Assembly (NCBI GenBank): GCA_032717465.1
Contig: CM064697.1
Coordinates: forward strand, 9,072,140 to 9,136,139
Direction: 5' to 3'
Length of the DNA: 64,000 nucleotides
Origin: Coenobita brevimanus
Taxonomy: Eukaryota; Arthropoda; Malacostraca; Decapoda; Coenobitidae
Under the pieces are notes generated by a model that made no database searches, was not told where the DNA came from, and was given only the letters and a program-made list of their open reading frames with translations. Every line of letters starts with the position of its first letter. Within the stretch, counting starts at the first letter, position 1. Shown one piece after another: positions 12,581 through 23,912 of this stretch. The position numbers and the translations under genes are program-made.

Positions 12581-12849
12581 AGTCTGCAACATCAAGAGAT
12601 ATTTGGTGATAAAAATTTCGTGCCAAGCAGCTGATTTAGGATCCAGGTGCCTTCCGTGGTCTGCCTCTTCCATCACGAGGTGTCGCCATCTTGGGTTCAT
12701 CCACGGCTTGATCCACCCTCGCCTGACGACTCACTCTGCCCCAACACCGCCACCCATGTTAGGCCTCGGCTTGGTGGGCGGCGTGTCGGCAGCCTGGGGT
12801 CTTGATCTGGCGAGAACGGGAGACTGCCGAACACCTCAGGCTTACCAGT

Positions 12850-12873
12850 TTTTTTTTTTTTTTGCATATACCG

Positions 12874-12910
<37 letters not shown>

Positions 12911-12928
12911 AATCATCATCATCATCAC
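12850..12928. repeat. Poly-T then (CAT)n microsatellite
   Basis: T14 at 12850-12863, followed by about 18 CAT units at 12874-12928 with one AAT break. Confidence 0.95.
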
Positions 12929-12958
12929 TCTATGTTGGAGGAATAAGTGGGATGAGTA

Positions 12959-13057
12959 TTAACACTGCCAGGCTCCAGTAAGTCCCCCAGCTGAATCAGA
13001 TCATTTGGTGTTAACTGGAATGAAATACTAGAATTGTCCTGACCATGAGAAAGTTAA
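12959..13057 (+). mobile_element. TTAACCCCTTCA-family repeat, copy H1 (divergent subfamily)
   Basis: Begins TTAACACTGCCAGG and ends GAGAAAGTTAA. The interior CAGCTGAATCAGATCATTTG then GTGTTAACTGG matches H2 downstream and, more weakly, the family core. A 99-bp unit arranged directly with H2. Confidence 0.5.
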
Positions 13058-13068
13058 TGATAGCAGTA

Positions 13069-13169
13069 TTAACGATCTGGCTCCTATGACTCGCTCTCAT
13101 GTGAATAAAATAGTCTGGCGTTATAACTGGAAACGAGAACTAGAGTTGTCCCGAATTGAAAGGGTTCAA
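13069..13169 (+). mobile_element. TTAACCCCTTCA-family repeat, copy H2 (divergent subfamily)
   Basis: Begins TTAACGATCTGGCTCC and ends GAATTGAAAGGGTTCAA. It contains GTGAATAAAATAGTCTGGCG, close to the family core GAATAAAATCGTCTGGCGG, which ties the H subfamily to the rest. Separated from H1 by 11 bp. Confidence 0.55.
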
Positions 13170-13545
13170 TATTCTAATGTATGATAAACAAAGCATGATG
13201 ATATTAATCAAATGAGATAAAAATTTGATGTGTGAAGTATGTAGAATAAGAAAAAGGTGTCAAGAAATCAAGATAGACGAGACAGCTGGCCCTGATCTGA
13301 TTTTGATCGTTAAGGGTGTCGGTGAAATCTCATAGGAACATAACAGACCATCGAAGGATATAGTAGGTTAGAAATGTTGATACAAGACATAGACTTCGAT
13401 ATTTTTTTGTAGGCTCTTCCTTACTAACAGAGTATAGAGAACAGAAGATAAAGTCATATAGTTATTTGTAAAGTATTTGTTTTGGTGTAGTATGGATGTT
13501 CGTAAATAATAGGAGTGAACATACTCATGGGCACACTGTACTCTT
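13170..13545. other. Unique AT-rich DNA, no gene seen
   Basis: Complex sequence with no open frame or repeat that can be named. Confidence 0.5.
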
Positions 13546-13550
13546 GTATG

Positions 13551-13552
<2 letters not shown>

Positions 13553-13610
<58 letters not shown>
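13553..13610. repeat. (GT)29 microsatellite
   Basis: Pure GT tract. Confidence 0.97.
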
Positions 13611-13612
<2 letters not shown>

Positions 13613-13639
13613 CCCATCTACAGCACCCCGAGATGTTTA

Positions 13640-13692
13640 CACTGGTAGGGTGGGTGCCTGTCTGTCGCGGCCCGGGCTAACCCAGACGGCTG
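13640..13692 (+). mobile_element. Possible decayed tRNA-like SINE head
   Basis: GGTAGGGTGGGTGCCTGTC followed by CGCGGCCCGGGCTAACCC resembles the arrangement at 1-50 (GGTAGGCCGCCTGTC...GGTTGGATCCC). The B box would be strongly mutated, so this is tentative. Confidence 0.25.
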
Positions 13693-13759
13693 TCAAAACA
13701 CCAGGCTGATGCTGCGTCTTAGGCCAACCCACGAATAGAACGCCTAGTTGAAATTTCTA

Positions 13760-14300
13760 CCATTTTTTTTTTTAATATATCTCCCTTTCCCTTCCTCTAA
13801 TCTTGTTCCTCCTCCTCCTCTTCCACTTCCACGTTCCTTCATCCACACCCTCTTTCTTTCAGCTTTGCTCCTTCATACGCTCCTTTCTCTCTCTTTTTTA
13901 TCCTTGCTTTTATGCATTTCTGTAGAGGGTCCCTCTTTTTCCATAGCATGTTTAGAATGTACCTGTATTCTTATCTATGTCATTTACTTGATTCATCCTT
14001 CATCTCCATTTTGGCAGTATCAGTTTTATGCGGTGCCTCTGTGTCCCTAAGATCTCCTTGTCCTCGTCCTTCGTCCTCCTGTTTTTTCTGCTCCCATCCC
14101 TCCTCCTGCTGTATCCTTCTGCTACCTCTTTTCCTTTTCTCCTCCTCCTCCTGTTTCTCCTGCTTCTCCTGTTTCATCTGCTCCTCCTGTTTCTCCTGCT
14201 CCTCCTGTCTCTCCTGCTCCCTTCCCTTCTGCTCCTTTATCTTCTGCTGCCTCCTTTCCTCATCTCCTCCTCCTGATCCAGTCTTTGATTCATGTCCCCT
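13760..14300. repeat. Pyrimidine block with an 18-bp CTCCTCCTGTTTCTCCTG minisatellite
   Basis: C/T-rich throughout. At about 14146-14220 the unit CTCCTCCTGTTTCTCCTG repeats four times with few changes. Confidence 0.85.
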
Positions 14301-14549
14301 TTTTTCTGTTTTGATTCGTGAGCAGGCGTTGATACCAAACCCTGACCGTAAATGTCGGGGTCTGCGGTGAGTGCATCCAACCAGATCGCTTTCTATTTTT
14401 ATCTCTGGTATATAGATATAGCGAGAGCACTTGGAGACAGATCGGGTTTGTTAACACTACTTCAACGCTTAAGTCTGTGTAGGACAAAAAAAAAAAATAG
14501 TGAAACCGATCCTGAAGATATTATGACTCAAGTTCATGTCAAAGGTCAG

Positions 14550-14552
<3 letters not shown>

Positions 14553-14611
<59 letters not shown>
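14553..14611. repeat. (GT)n microsatellite
   Basis: About 29 units ending in GCGCGTGCG. A second GTGTG-rich patch lies at 14830-14915. Confidence 0.96.
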
Positions 14612-14616
<5 letters not shown>

Positions 14617-15098
14617 TGCGATGGAATAATATATGCTCTTTCTGCTAATGCTGTTTATTGTGCACATATATTTCTAGATGTGTACTTTGTATGTATATGA
14701 CCAGATTGTAGATATGACGCTGTGAAAACCCAAAACGAGTCGAGACCAGTTTTTGGCCTGTGCGGACCGGTTTGCAACACTGATTTTACGGTTTTGACTG
14801 CAACACATATAAATATCCCCTTGTATTATGTGTACGTGTTTATCTGCGTGCGTGTGTGGCTGTGGGGCTTACGTGCGTGTGTGGTTCGAGGCTTACGTGT
14901 GTGTGTGGTGTGGTAAGATGGCAGGCAGGGCGAGAGGGAGCGCGGCAGCTGCTTCGCCACACAAGATGGAGTCTCGCTCTTTCTCTCTCGCCCTCCTCTC
15001 GCCTCCCCTTACACTCATATACCCTCTCCCCCCTTCAGAACCTTCTCTCTCTCTCCCTCCCCTGTCACACCGCCCCCGCACACCTCTCCGCCTCTGCA

Positions 15099-15100
<2 letters not shown>

Positions 15101-15147
<47 letters not shown>
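15101..15147. repeat. (TC)n microsatellite
   Basis: About 23 units inside the pyrimidine megablock. Confidence 0.97.
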
Positions 15148-15149
<2 letters not shown>

Positions 15150-16390
15150 GTGATCACATCTTTACGTTTTTCTCCCCTCTCTTGTCCACCCACACAGCTC
15201 TCCTTTTCTTTCTCCATTTCTTTAATACTGTATCTCCTCACAAAATGCCCTGCCTCTTCTCTCTTCTCTCTCCAAATTTTCTCCTCAGTACACACCTTCC
15301 TTGTTCTCTGCTCACTCACCTCTCCGTTCACCTCTCCTTTCCTCTTTTCTCGTCTATCAACTCGCATTTCCTCTCGCATCTTACATCGCCTACCCCCTCT
15401 GCACACCTATCTCTCTTATTCTTCACCTCTTCTATCCATCTTGTCTCCTCCCTGCTGATGCACGAGACTCGCCCTTTCTTTCTTTCCTCTCTTCCTCTCC
15501 TCGTACACCTCTTCTTCCTTTGCACATTTCTTCTCCACTTTTCTATGCTCCTCTCTCCTTTCTTCGCGACCTCTTACCCCCTACCACACACCTCCCTTCC
15601 TTTTGCACACTCACCTCTACTCTTGCATACCTCACTTCTTTTCCTGCATACCTCTCATCTCCCTTCCTTCCCCTTTGCATTCCTCTCCTCTCGTTCCATC
15701 CTGTCCCCCATCATCGTCAACACCTCAGTACACTCATTCTCTTGCCTCATTTTAGTCCCTTGTAAAATCTTTCCTCCTGTCCTCTTCTTCTCACTAGTCT
15801 TTTCATCCCTTAACCTGCATCACACGCCTCTACCTCTGTTTCTTTTTTGGCCCCTCCAGCACCTCCTCCTTCCTCTTCCTGTTTGCTTCCCTTCCACTCT
15901 TCTTTTATTTTTCTCTTCACATCCCAACCTGTCTCCTCTGCCTCTTCTTTCTTTCGCCCTATTTCATCCTCTCCTCATGTCTCATCTGCTTTTCTCCATC
16001 CTCCCCTTTCCCTGTCCTGAATCTCACTTTCGTCCTCCCTCTTTCATTACCCTGTCCATTCTCATCCTTCCTCATCTCCTATTGTTTCTTCGGCTTTCCT
16101 TCGTTTCTCCTTTCCCCTCCTTTCTGTCAACTTCACCCTCTCCCTCTGACACAAACCTCTTCCCTTCCTTGCCCGATTTCTCCCTGCAGACGTCATATCT
16201 CCCTCCCTCTCCCCTTCTTACCTTACTCTCCCCTTCTTACCTCCCTCACTCACCCCCATCTTACCTCACTCCGTCTGCCCGTCTGATGTCTTTCTCTCTA
16301 GTTCTGTCCTCGTTTTTCTCTTCTCCTTCCCTATTTCTTCTTTGTAGTTTTTTCTTTCTTCCATCTTACCTCCCTCCTCCCTCATCATCT

Positions 16391-16490
16391 TGTTGTTGTT
16401 GTTGTTGTTGTTCTTCTTCTTCTTCTGCTCCTCCTCCTCCTCCTCCTCCTCCTCCTCCTCCTCCTCCTCCTCCTCCTCCTCCTCCTCCTC

Positions 16491-16532
<42 letters not shown>
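16391..16532. repeat. Compound (TTG)7-(TTC)5-(TCC)22-(TC)19 array
   Basis: Four motifs follow one another without spacers: TTG at 16391-16411, TTC to about 16426, TCC at 16428-16495 and TC at 16495-16532. This looks like stepwise point mutation of neighbouring units followed by expansion. Confidence 0.96.
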
Positions 16533-16535
<3 letters not shown>

Positions 16536-17190
16536 TCCCTTCCTCTTCTCTTCTTCAACCCTACCATCCCCCTCCTCACACCCCTCCTTTGTTTCTTACA
16601 TCCCTCTCTCTTCACCTTACCATCTCCTTTTTTCTTTTTCCTATCTCCCTCCCTTTCCTCTACTGTCCCTTTTTCACTCCCTTTTACTTCCCTTCCTTGC
16701 CTTCGTGTACCCAAGACCCATCAACTTTCTGCTAGATGTCACTCCTAGCTTCTCTCTCTTCTCCCTTCCATTCCTTGTTTTTCTTTATGCATCTCCATTC
16801 CCTTCTCTTCCATCTTCATTCCTTCATATATCTTTCGCTTCTCTTCCGCCCTTTTCTTCATTTCCATTCTTAATCTGTCTCTCACACTGTTTTCCCTCCC
16901 ACCTGAGACCCTCCACCTGGTTCCCCACGTCTCGCCAGTTTTCTCTTTTAATCATTTTTATTTCTTTCTTCTTTCCTTCTCTTTCTTCTTTCTGTCTCTT
17001 CCTTCCCTCCTCTTCTTCCTTTATATATCTGTCTGCCTTACCTTCTCACTATCCCCCTTGCCCAAGTTCTTCCACTTACTTCTCGATGTTTTCTCTTTTA
17101 TTTATGTAACTTACTCCTCTGATTTTTTCTTTCCTTTCCCTTCCACCGCCATCCTTTCATTATGTCAGCTCCTTCCTTCCGCTTCCTTTA

Positions 17191-17192
<2 letters not shown>

Positions 17193-17228
<36 letters not shown>
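17193..17228. repeat. (TC)18 microsatellite
   Basis: Pure TC tract inside the pyrimidine megablock. Confidence 0.97.
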
Positions 17229-17230
<2 letters not shown>

Positions 17231-18282
17231 ACACACTACTCATTTCCTTTACTTTCCTCTCCCTTCTCATTTCCTTTACATAACTCTCCCTTCTCTCCCT
17301 TTTCTCTGAAGGTCCTCCAGCCGGTACTCACCGTCCCTTTATTTTCTGTCTCTGTTCCTTCCCTCCTGCCTTCATCTCTTCCTTTATGAATCTTTCCATT
17401 CGGTTCTTTCGTTCATTCTTTTCTATGTCCTTTCTCCCTCTTCTTCCTTTTCTTTTAATATGGCTCACCACTGCCTTTTCTTCCAGTCTTTTTTTCCTCC
17501 ATTTCCTCCATCGCCTTCCCGTCTTTTCTTCCCCCTATTAATATCCCTTTTCTCTTCTCTCCACCTTTCCACGCCTTCTTTATGCCTCTGTCTTCTTCCT
17601 GTGCTTCCCCTTATTATAGTGCTTTTTATGCTTTACTCCTCTCATTCTCTGTACTTCTCACCTCTTCCTGTCTTCCTTCAGTCTTTTGTTTTCTTTTCTG
17701 TCGTTCTCTCCTGGTCACCTCTATCTTCTTTCTGTTCCTCTCCCATTGTCACTGTTTCCGATTGGCGTTTCATCCTTTATATCTCTCTCATTTCTCTTCC
17801 CCCTTTCCTCACTTTTCCATTGTACCCTCACTTCTTTTGTTCATCGATTTCTATCAAGTTTCACCATTATTTTCTTCTTGTCTTATCCCTGACTTTTATT
17901 TTTTCTTCTTTTTTAATGAATTTCGTTCCGTTTCTTCCACGTATCTTGCTCATTTTGCCTTTATTTTCGTTCATCTGTTTCTCTGTTGCTCATATATTTG
18001 CATCTGTTTTCATAATCCAGTTCTCTCTCTCTCATATTTTCCTATATTTTACGTACAGGTATTCCATGACGGTCACTTAATTTCTCCTTTATTTTTACGT
18101 TAATTAATTCGTCCTTGTTTCTTCTAGTAATTTCGTCTCAGTTTCCTCTCTTAATTTCATATTTTATTTCTTGTGTTCATTTATCGCTGGCTTATAAAAT
18201 TTTACCTTAATTATAAATTCACTTTCTTCCTCTCTCCTCCTCGCTGTCCTTTCTGTCCATTGTTATTTGCATTTCTGTCCTT

Positions 18283-18502
18283 CATCACTCCATCTTTCGT
18301 CATTCATCCCCTTCATCACTCCATCCTTCTTTACTCATCCTCTTCATCACTCCATCCTTCTTCATTCATCCCTTTCATCACTCTGTCCTTCTTCATTCAT
18401 CCCCTTCATTACTCCATCCTTCTTCATTCATCCCCTTCATCACTCCATCCTTCTTCATTCATCCCCTTCATCACTCCATCCTTCTTCATTCATCCCCTTC
18501 AT
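18283..18502. repeat. 31-bp minisatellite, ~7 copies
   Basis: Unit CATCACTCCATCCTTCTTCA followed by TTCATCCCCTT, 31 bp and highly conserved. Since 31 is not a multiple of three, the open frame across it cycles through three peptide registers, which argues against coding. Confidence 0.93.
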
Positions 18503-18542
18503 TGTCATTCCCCTTATTCCCAGCCAGGTCATCATAGAATAA

Positions 18543-19000
18543 TAATTTTCATCCAGTTTTCATCAAACCTTGGGAAACGTTGAGAGTACGGCAAGAAGAA
18601 GCGCATCGATTTTGAGAACAATGAGTCAAACGACAAGGTTAAAGTTTGACCCGTGTGTCTAGTGTGAACATAACAACTGAAAGAGGTTTGATCTGATTTA
18701 AGCCAAACTTGGTGGAAGTGTTGAGGATCACCAAGGATGTTTTGCTGTTATCTTTTAGAACAGTAGGATATAGGTCAGACTCATACAGTAAGGTCAACCT
18801 AAACAGTTTTTGTCCGATTTAAACCAGCTTTGGTGATGGCTTCAAGGTAAAGCGAGAATAAAGAGATTCGATTTGGAAAGTCAGTCAAAGGTCAAGGTCA
18901 CTAGGCAACGTCAGCCCAAACTTGGTAGAAGATAAAATGTCAGAGAAGCGTGAAGCAGTTCGACTTTGAGAGCAGTTGGACGAAGGTCAAGGGCAGAGGG
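18543..19000. repeat. Diverged ~110-bp tandem repeat with CAAACTTGGT and AAGGTCAAGG motifs
   Basis: Three to four degenerate units. Recurring landmarks are (GATTTAA)(G/A)CCAAACTTGGTGGAAG near 18697, 18820 and 18908; a GATTCGATTTTGAGA-like motif near 18608, 18866 and 18960; and AAGGTCAA(GGTCA) near 18893 and 18982. No coding frame runs through it. The landmark combination resembles dispersed repeats of molluscs and crustaceans, from memory and not verified. Confidence 0.6.
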
Positions 19001-19073
19001 CAGAGTCAGATGTGCGGTTTCTAGACCAGTTGGTGGATGCGGGTGATGTGCTCTTCTGGTGCTCTTGTCCCTT

Positions 19074-19160
<87 letters not shown>
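19074..19160. repeat. (TC)43 microsatellite
   Basis: Pure 87-bp tract, among the longest TC arrays in the window. Confidence 0.98.
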
Positions 19161-19162
<2 letters not shown>

Positions 19163-19693
19163 AATCTCAATCCAGTGTTACAAGAGATCAGTTGAACTGT
19201 ATCAGGTTCCGTCCCTTCATATTCCACATTTCCTACTGTTTATCCCTTCTTTCCATCATGCAGTCTTTTCTTCATTTTCCGTATCTCTTCATCTTCCGCA
19301 TGTCCTACTGTTCACTCCTTCTTTCCTTCCGTATCTCTCCTTCATCTCCTGCATTTCCTCCTGTTCATCCTTTCTTCCCTCCAGCAGTCTTTTCTTGCGT
19401 TTCCGTATTTCTTCTCCACTCTTTTGCTTTTCTTTATTCCTTACTTTTCTTGCTTCTCTCATCATCAAGTCTTTTATGTCCCGGCAAAACTTACTTCATT
19501 TTTATTACATCTTTGCCCCAGTAAAACTTATTGCTTTTATTTTTATTACTTTGTCGTATTTTACTTCCGCATCGTTACTTTGCTTACATCCTTCTCAAAT
19601 TACACTATTATTCATCCTTTCTGTTTTTTGTAGTCCTTCTTTCCAGCCCCATCATCCATTTTCTTTAGTTTTCTTTATCCTTTAATTTTATAC

Positions 19694-19696
<3 letters not shown>

Positions 19697-19758
<62 letters not shown>
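19697..19758. repeat. (TC)n microsatellite
   Basis: About 31 units. Confidence 0.97.
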
Positions 19759-19762
<4 letters not shown>

Positions 19763-19921
19763 CCTTTCCTTTAACTTTTAATTCCTCTGGTTCTGACTCA
19801 CAAGTTTTTCTTATACGTTTCCTCCAACTCTATTACTTTCCTCCCTTCACTTTTTTCCTCCCTGACTTTAACGGACTTCTCTCTCCCTGAATTAAACCCA
19901 CTTTTCCCTCCCTGCCACAAA

Positions 19922-19923
<2 letters not shown>

Positions 19924-19977
<54 letters not shown>
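19924..19977. repeat. (TC)n microsatellite
   Basis: About 27 units. Confidence 0.97.
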
Positions 19978-19978
<1 letters not shown>

Positions 19979-20714
19979 TCAAATCCTTCCTCTTCTCTAT
20001 CCTTTTCTCACACACGAGGGTTAGGTCTCAGTAGAATTAGCTTTTTTCCCCAATAGATATTCTCATTATAGACCAGTTAGCCTCCTGTTATCTGTATCTC
20101 CCCTACACGATGTTCTCCTTAATATCCCTCTCCTGTCTTTCCCTCCATCCTGTCTCCTCTGCTCTCCTGACTTCCATCCTGCTCTCTACTTCGCTGCCGT
20201 CTTCTGTCTTTCCATTCTTCTCCTGTTCTCCCTCCTTCTTTCCGATTCTTTCACTCGTCCTCTGCCTCCTTTCTCCTCGCCCCGCCTCTGCATTTCAATT
20301 CTTTCGTTCGTCGTTTAACCCTGTCCTTCCTCCGCCTCCTTCTCCTTTGTTTTTCAGCTTCCCTTCTTCCTCATCTTTTATTTCCTCCTCCTTGTCTTCC
20401 CCTCCTCTTCCGCACTTCTTTCTTTTCCATTCTCCTCCTTACTTCTCATCGTTGTATCCTCATGCCATCTCCTCATTCCCTCCATTCCTGCTCCCCCTGT
20501 TACCCCTCCTCTTCCTCGGGTTCCCTTCCTCCCCCCTTCCTTCCTTCCCTGCGCTTCCTGCTCCCTCTCCTCTCCCTCAGGCTCCTTCCCCCCTTCCCCC
20601 CGCCCCTCCTCTCATCCCGGCCTCCACTCACGCCTCAGCTCAGCGACCCCTCCATTTAACGCCCTGATGGCAAAGGTGTTGTTGATGGAGTCAGCGGAAG
20701 CCAATGAGACCTCT

Positions 20715-20915
20715 CCCTTTCTGCTCTCTCCCTCCTTCCCCTTTCCTCTTCTGCTATCTCCTTCCTTCTCCTCTCCTCTTCTGCTCTCTCCCTCCTTCCA
20801 CTCTCCTCTTCTGCTCTCTCCCTCCTTCCCTTCGTTCCTTCTGCGTTCCCCCTCCTCCTTCCCCTCTCCTCTTCTGTTCTCTCCCTCCTTCCCTTCGGCC
20901 CTTCTGCTCTCTTCT
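20715..20915. repeat. 30-bp minisatellite, 6-7 copies
   Basis: Unit CTTCTGCTCTCTCCCTCCTT plus CCACTCTCCT. The spacing of CTGCTCTCTC between 20781 and 20811 is exactly 30. Later copies carry small length changes. Confidence 0.88.
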
Positions 20916-21763
20916 TCCTTCCTCTTCTCTTTTGCCATCATTCTTCCATCTTTCTTCTCTTGTCAGCCCTCTCCGGCCCCTTTCTTTTCTCTCCACACAC
21001 TTTACCTTCCCCTCTCTCCTCTGTAACCCTTTTCCAACCTTCCATCTCGGCGCCTCTTTCCTCCCTCACTTCAACTCTCTTACCAGGTCCCATCTATCCC
21101 TCCACTCCTCTTTCCCCGTCACTCTCCATCCCATTCCCGACATTTTCTCTCCCTTTCCTCACTTTACTTATCCCTGCGCCCTCCGTTGTACTCTGCATTA
21201 GTCTTATACTTCTCCTCTTATACCTTATTTCCCTTCTCCATCCGTCTTTGTCTTCCGTTCTTCATTAGTCACACAATCCTTCATTCTTCCCTTTTGCCTG
21301 GATTCATCCCTTCTCTTCACTCTAACTCCGTCCCTTTTCTCACTCCCATCCTCTCCTGCCCTCTTCTTTCTGCTTCCATCCTGTTTTTCCTCCATTCTCT
21401 TCCATAACTCACTTTCCTTCAGTTGCCCCTCAAATTTCCATATTCTTAAATGTCTTCTCTCCGTTCGGTTTCAGTTTTCTCGCTACTTCCCTTCATTTGC
21501 TGTCATCCCTTGTTCCGTACTCCTTTTCCCATCGTTTCGCTTTTCCTTCCTCCATGTTTCACTGTGTTCCCTCCATGTTTAATATTTTCTCTCGATGTTT
21601 CATCATATTCTTTCATATTTCGTCATTTCCCTCCCACGTTTCTCTCCCTGCTCCCTCCCTCCCCTGGCTTCCCTCCCCGGTGACAAATTAGGGGCAGCTG
21701 TTGTCCCTGCCTCGCTCGGCCCCCTCAGTACTGGGAACCTGCTGCTGCTGCCCCCCCTCCCCC

Positions 21764-21899
<136 letters not shown>

Positions 21900-22343
21900 A
21901 TGCTTTTATCCTTTATCTTTTTCATATTCCGTCAGTATCACACTTGCCCACCCCAGTATTTCCTCTTCCCTTTGACCCTCCTGCTCTGTCCAGTTCTGTA
22001 TTATTATTTATATCTTTTCCTGCGAGTTTTTACATTTTCTTATCTTTCCCTCTTTTTATCCTTAACTCAATCTTTCCTTTTCAGTGTTATTCACATCTTT
22101 GCTGCTTTTCGTCATATTCAATTTTCTTCTCTTACTGTTCCTTTTTCTCTTCCTAATCCAGTAGCTTCTCTTTGTAGTCTTCATCTTTTTCGTCAGACAT
22201 TCTCGTCATACCCTCATTGTTCATCTGTTCTTATTAATTGCCCTTCTCTTTACTTGCATTTTGTTTTATTTTTTGCAGTTGAGTAAATATCGTGGATTGG
22301 ATACCCTTAGCTAGAGTAATTTAGGTGTATATGTAAGAGTGAG

Positions 22344-22345
<2 letters not shown>

Positions 22346-22395
<50 letters not shown>
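22346..22395. repeat. (GA)n microsatellite
   Basis: About 25 units, followed shortly by a short TG tract near 22418. Confidence 0.97.
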
Positions 22396-22399
<4 letters not shown>

Positions 22400-22502
22400 G
22401 TATATATGTAAAGTATATGTGTGTGTGTGTGTTTGTTTTTTGTTTGTTTCATGAAGAGGAACTGGGGAGTAAGGGGGGGAGGTGGGGGTACATTTCATCC
22501 AT

Positions 22503-22900
22503 CCCCCCCCCCCCACCGGCTCCATTATTACGAAAATTAAAATGCAGATTCCCTCCTCGCTGTCTCCGGGGACGAAAAACGCAAGATGAAAATGAAAGTC
22601 CCGGAGTTGGTTCATTTTCTGCCGCCATTTGGAAGGATCTGCCACTCCATTTTCTTCCCTTGTCCGGGCTCATCCCTTCCTCCTCCTCCTCCTCCTCCTC
22701 CTTCATGCACATAATATTTCTCTCTCGGTCGTTCTTCCCTTTCGGTTTTTGCCATTTTTTTTTTCATATTTACATCTTGTCATTCGTCTGACTTGCCCGT
22801 TCCTCCTCCTCCTCCTCCTCCTCGTCTTCCTCCTCCTCCTCCTCCTCCTCCTCCTCCTCCTCCTCTTCCTCCTCCTCCTCCTCCTCCTCCTCGTCCTCCC
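22503..22900. repeat. Poly-C run and two (TCC)n arrays
   Basis: C12 at 22503-22514, (TCC)8 at about 22678-22702, and an imperfect (TCC)30 at 22801-22892 with occasional TCG or TCT units. The sequence at 22515-22670 is more complex but shows no gene. Confidence 0.9.
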
Positions 22901-22988
22901 ACATAATGTTTCTGTTTTCCATTTCCTTTCTTTCTGTCACGTTCTATCCATTACATTTTACTTTTCCATTCTCTTCCTTTGCCCTGTC

Positions 22989-22991
<3 letters not shown>

Positions 22992-23030
<39 letters not shown>
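22992..23030. repeat. (TC)n microsatellite
   Basis: About 19 units. Confidence 0.96.
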
Positions 23031-23033
<3 letters not shown>

Positions 23034-23284
23034 CATCTTCCTCTCTCATTCCAAGTTTAATAGTATGTTTCAAGCAGGAATTTGCTCTTAAGGAATTCTT
23101 CATTATGTTTGTTGTTGGTTTTACTCGTTAATAAACCGGGATTATTTGCAGAGAAGAACTAGTGAGTGGAGGAGAGCTGATAAGACGAAGGGCTTTTTAT
23201 TAAACCCAGTCTAGGAGAGCTTTATTCGCTGAGGACCCTAACCCCCCCCCCCGTCCTCTCGTACTCCTCTTTCTCCATGCCTCC

Positions 23285-23287
<3 letters not shown>

Positions 23288-23357
<70 letters not shown>
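23288..23357. repeat. (CA)35 microsatellite
   Basis: Pure tract. Confidence 0.98.
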
Positions 23358-23361
<4 letters not shown>

Positions 23362-23865
23362 AAATCCGGATGAGGACTAGAAAGAATAACAAGAATGGGG
23401 TGAAGAAAATCTGTTAACTTTGTGCAGTGTAACCATTCTCATATCTTTAACACGAGAAGGAAATTTGATACAGCACTAACAAAGTACTCGAGAGAATCAC
23501 TAAGAGCGTTTACTGTTGGAAAGTGACCGAAATGTGTAAAGTTGAGGGCTGAAGTTGGCTGTATGGCTGACTGTAGGGAGCTTAATGGCGGAGGAATTGT
23601 GTTTGGTATGAGACATTGAAGACATCGAAGTGCTTTTGCCTCCTGTACCAGGGATAAATTCAGAAGGGTCATTGTCTCTTTAACCCGTTTCGTCCGAGTG
23701 GCTTCTGCTGTCAGTACAAGGTCCGCTGTAGTTTCGGACCTTCTCTACTTCCAGGGAGAGTGGTATACATAATTAAACCTTCCTCTTTCTAGCGAAGTAA
23801 GATTGGCAAAGGAGTGACTGTCATGAAAATGATTCCTTTGAAAGTTTGCGTGTTGTAATGACCGG

Positions 23866-23912
<47 letters not shown>

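Larger units (their letters stand above)
14970..18282. repeat. Pyrimidine-rich megablock (15-18.3 kb)
   Basis: More than 3 kb of C/T-dominated + strand. It supports an open frame of over 600 codons at 14828-16735 made of Ser, Leu, Pro, Phe and His; pyrimidine DNA cannot form stop codons, so this is not evidence of a gene. Embedded arrays are listed separately. No gene is visible. Confidence 0.85.

Noticed and set aside
14828..16735. 635-codon open frame, the longest in the window
   Set aside because: It spans TC and TCC arrays and a pyrimidine block; the product includes poly-Ser and poly-Pro runs from the microsatellites. Length alone is not evidence here.
23680..23705. Additional TTAACC-family unit (TTAACCCGTTTCGTCC)
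   Set aside because: Only the first bases match; no core motif or inverted end follows.
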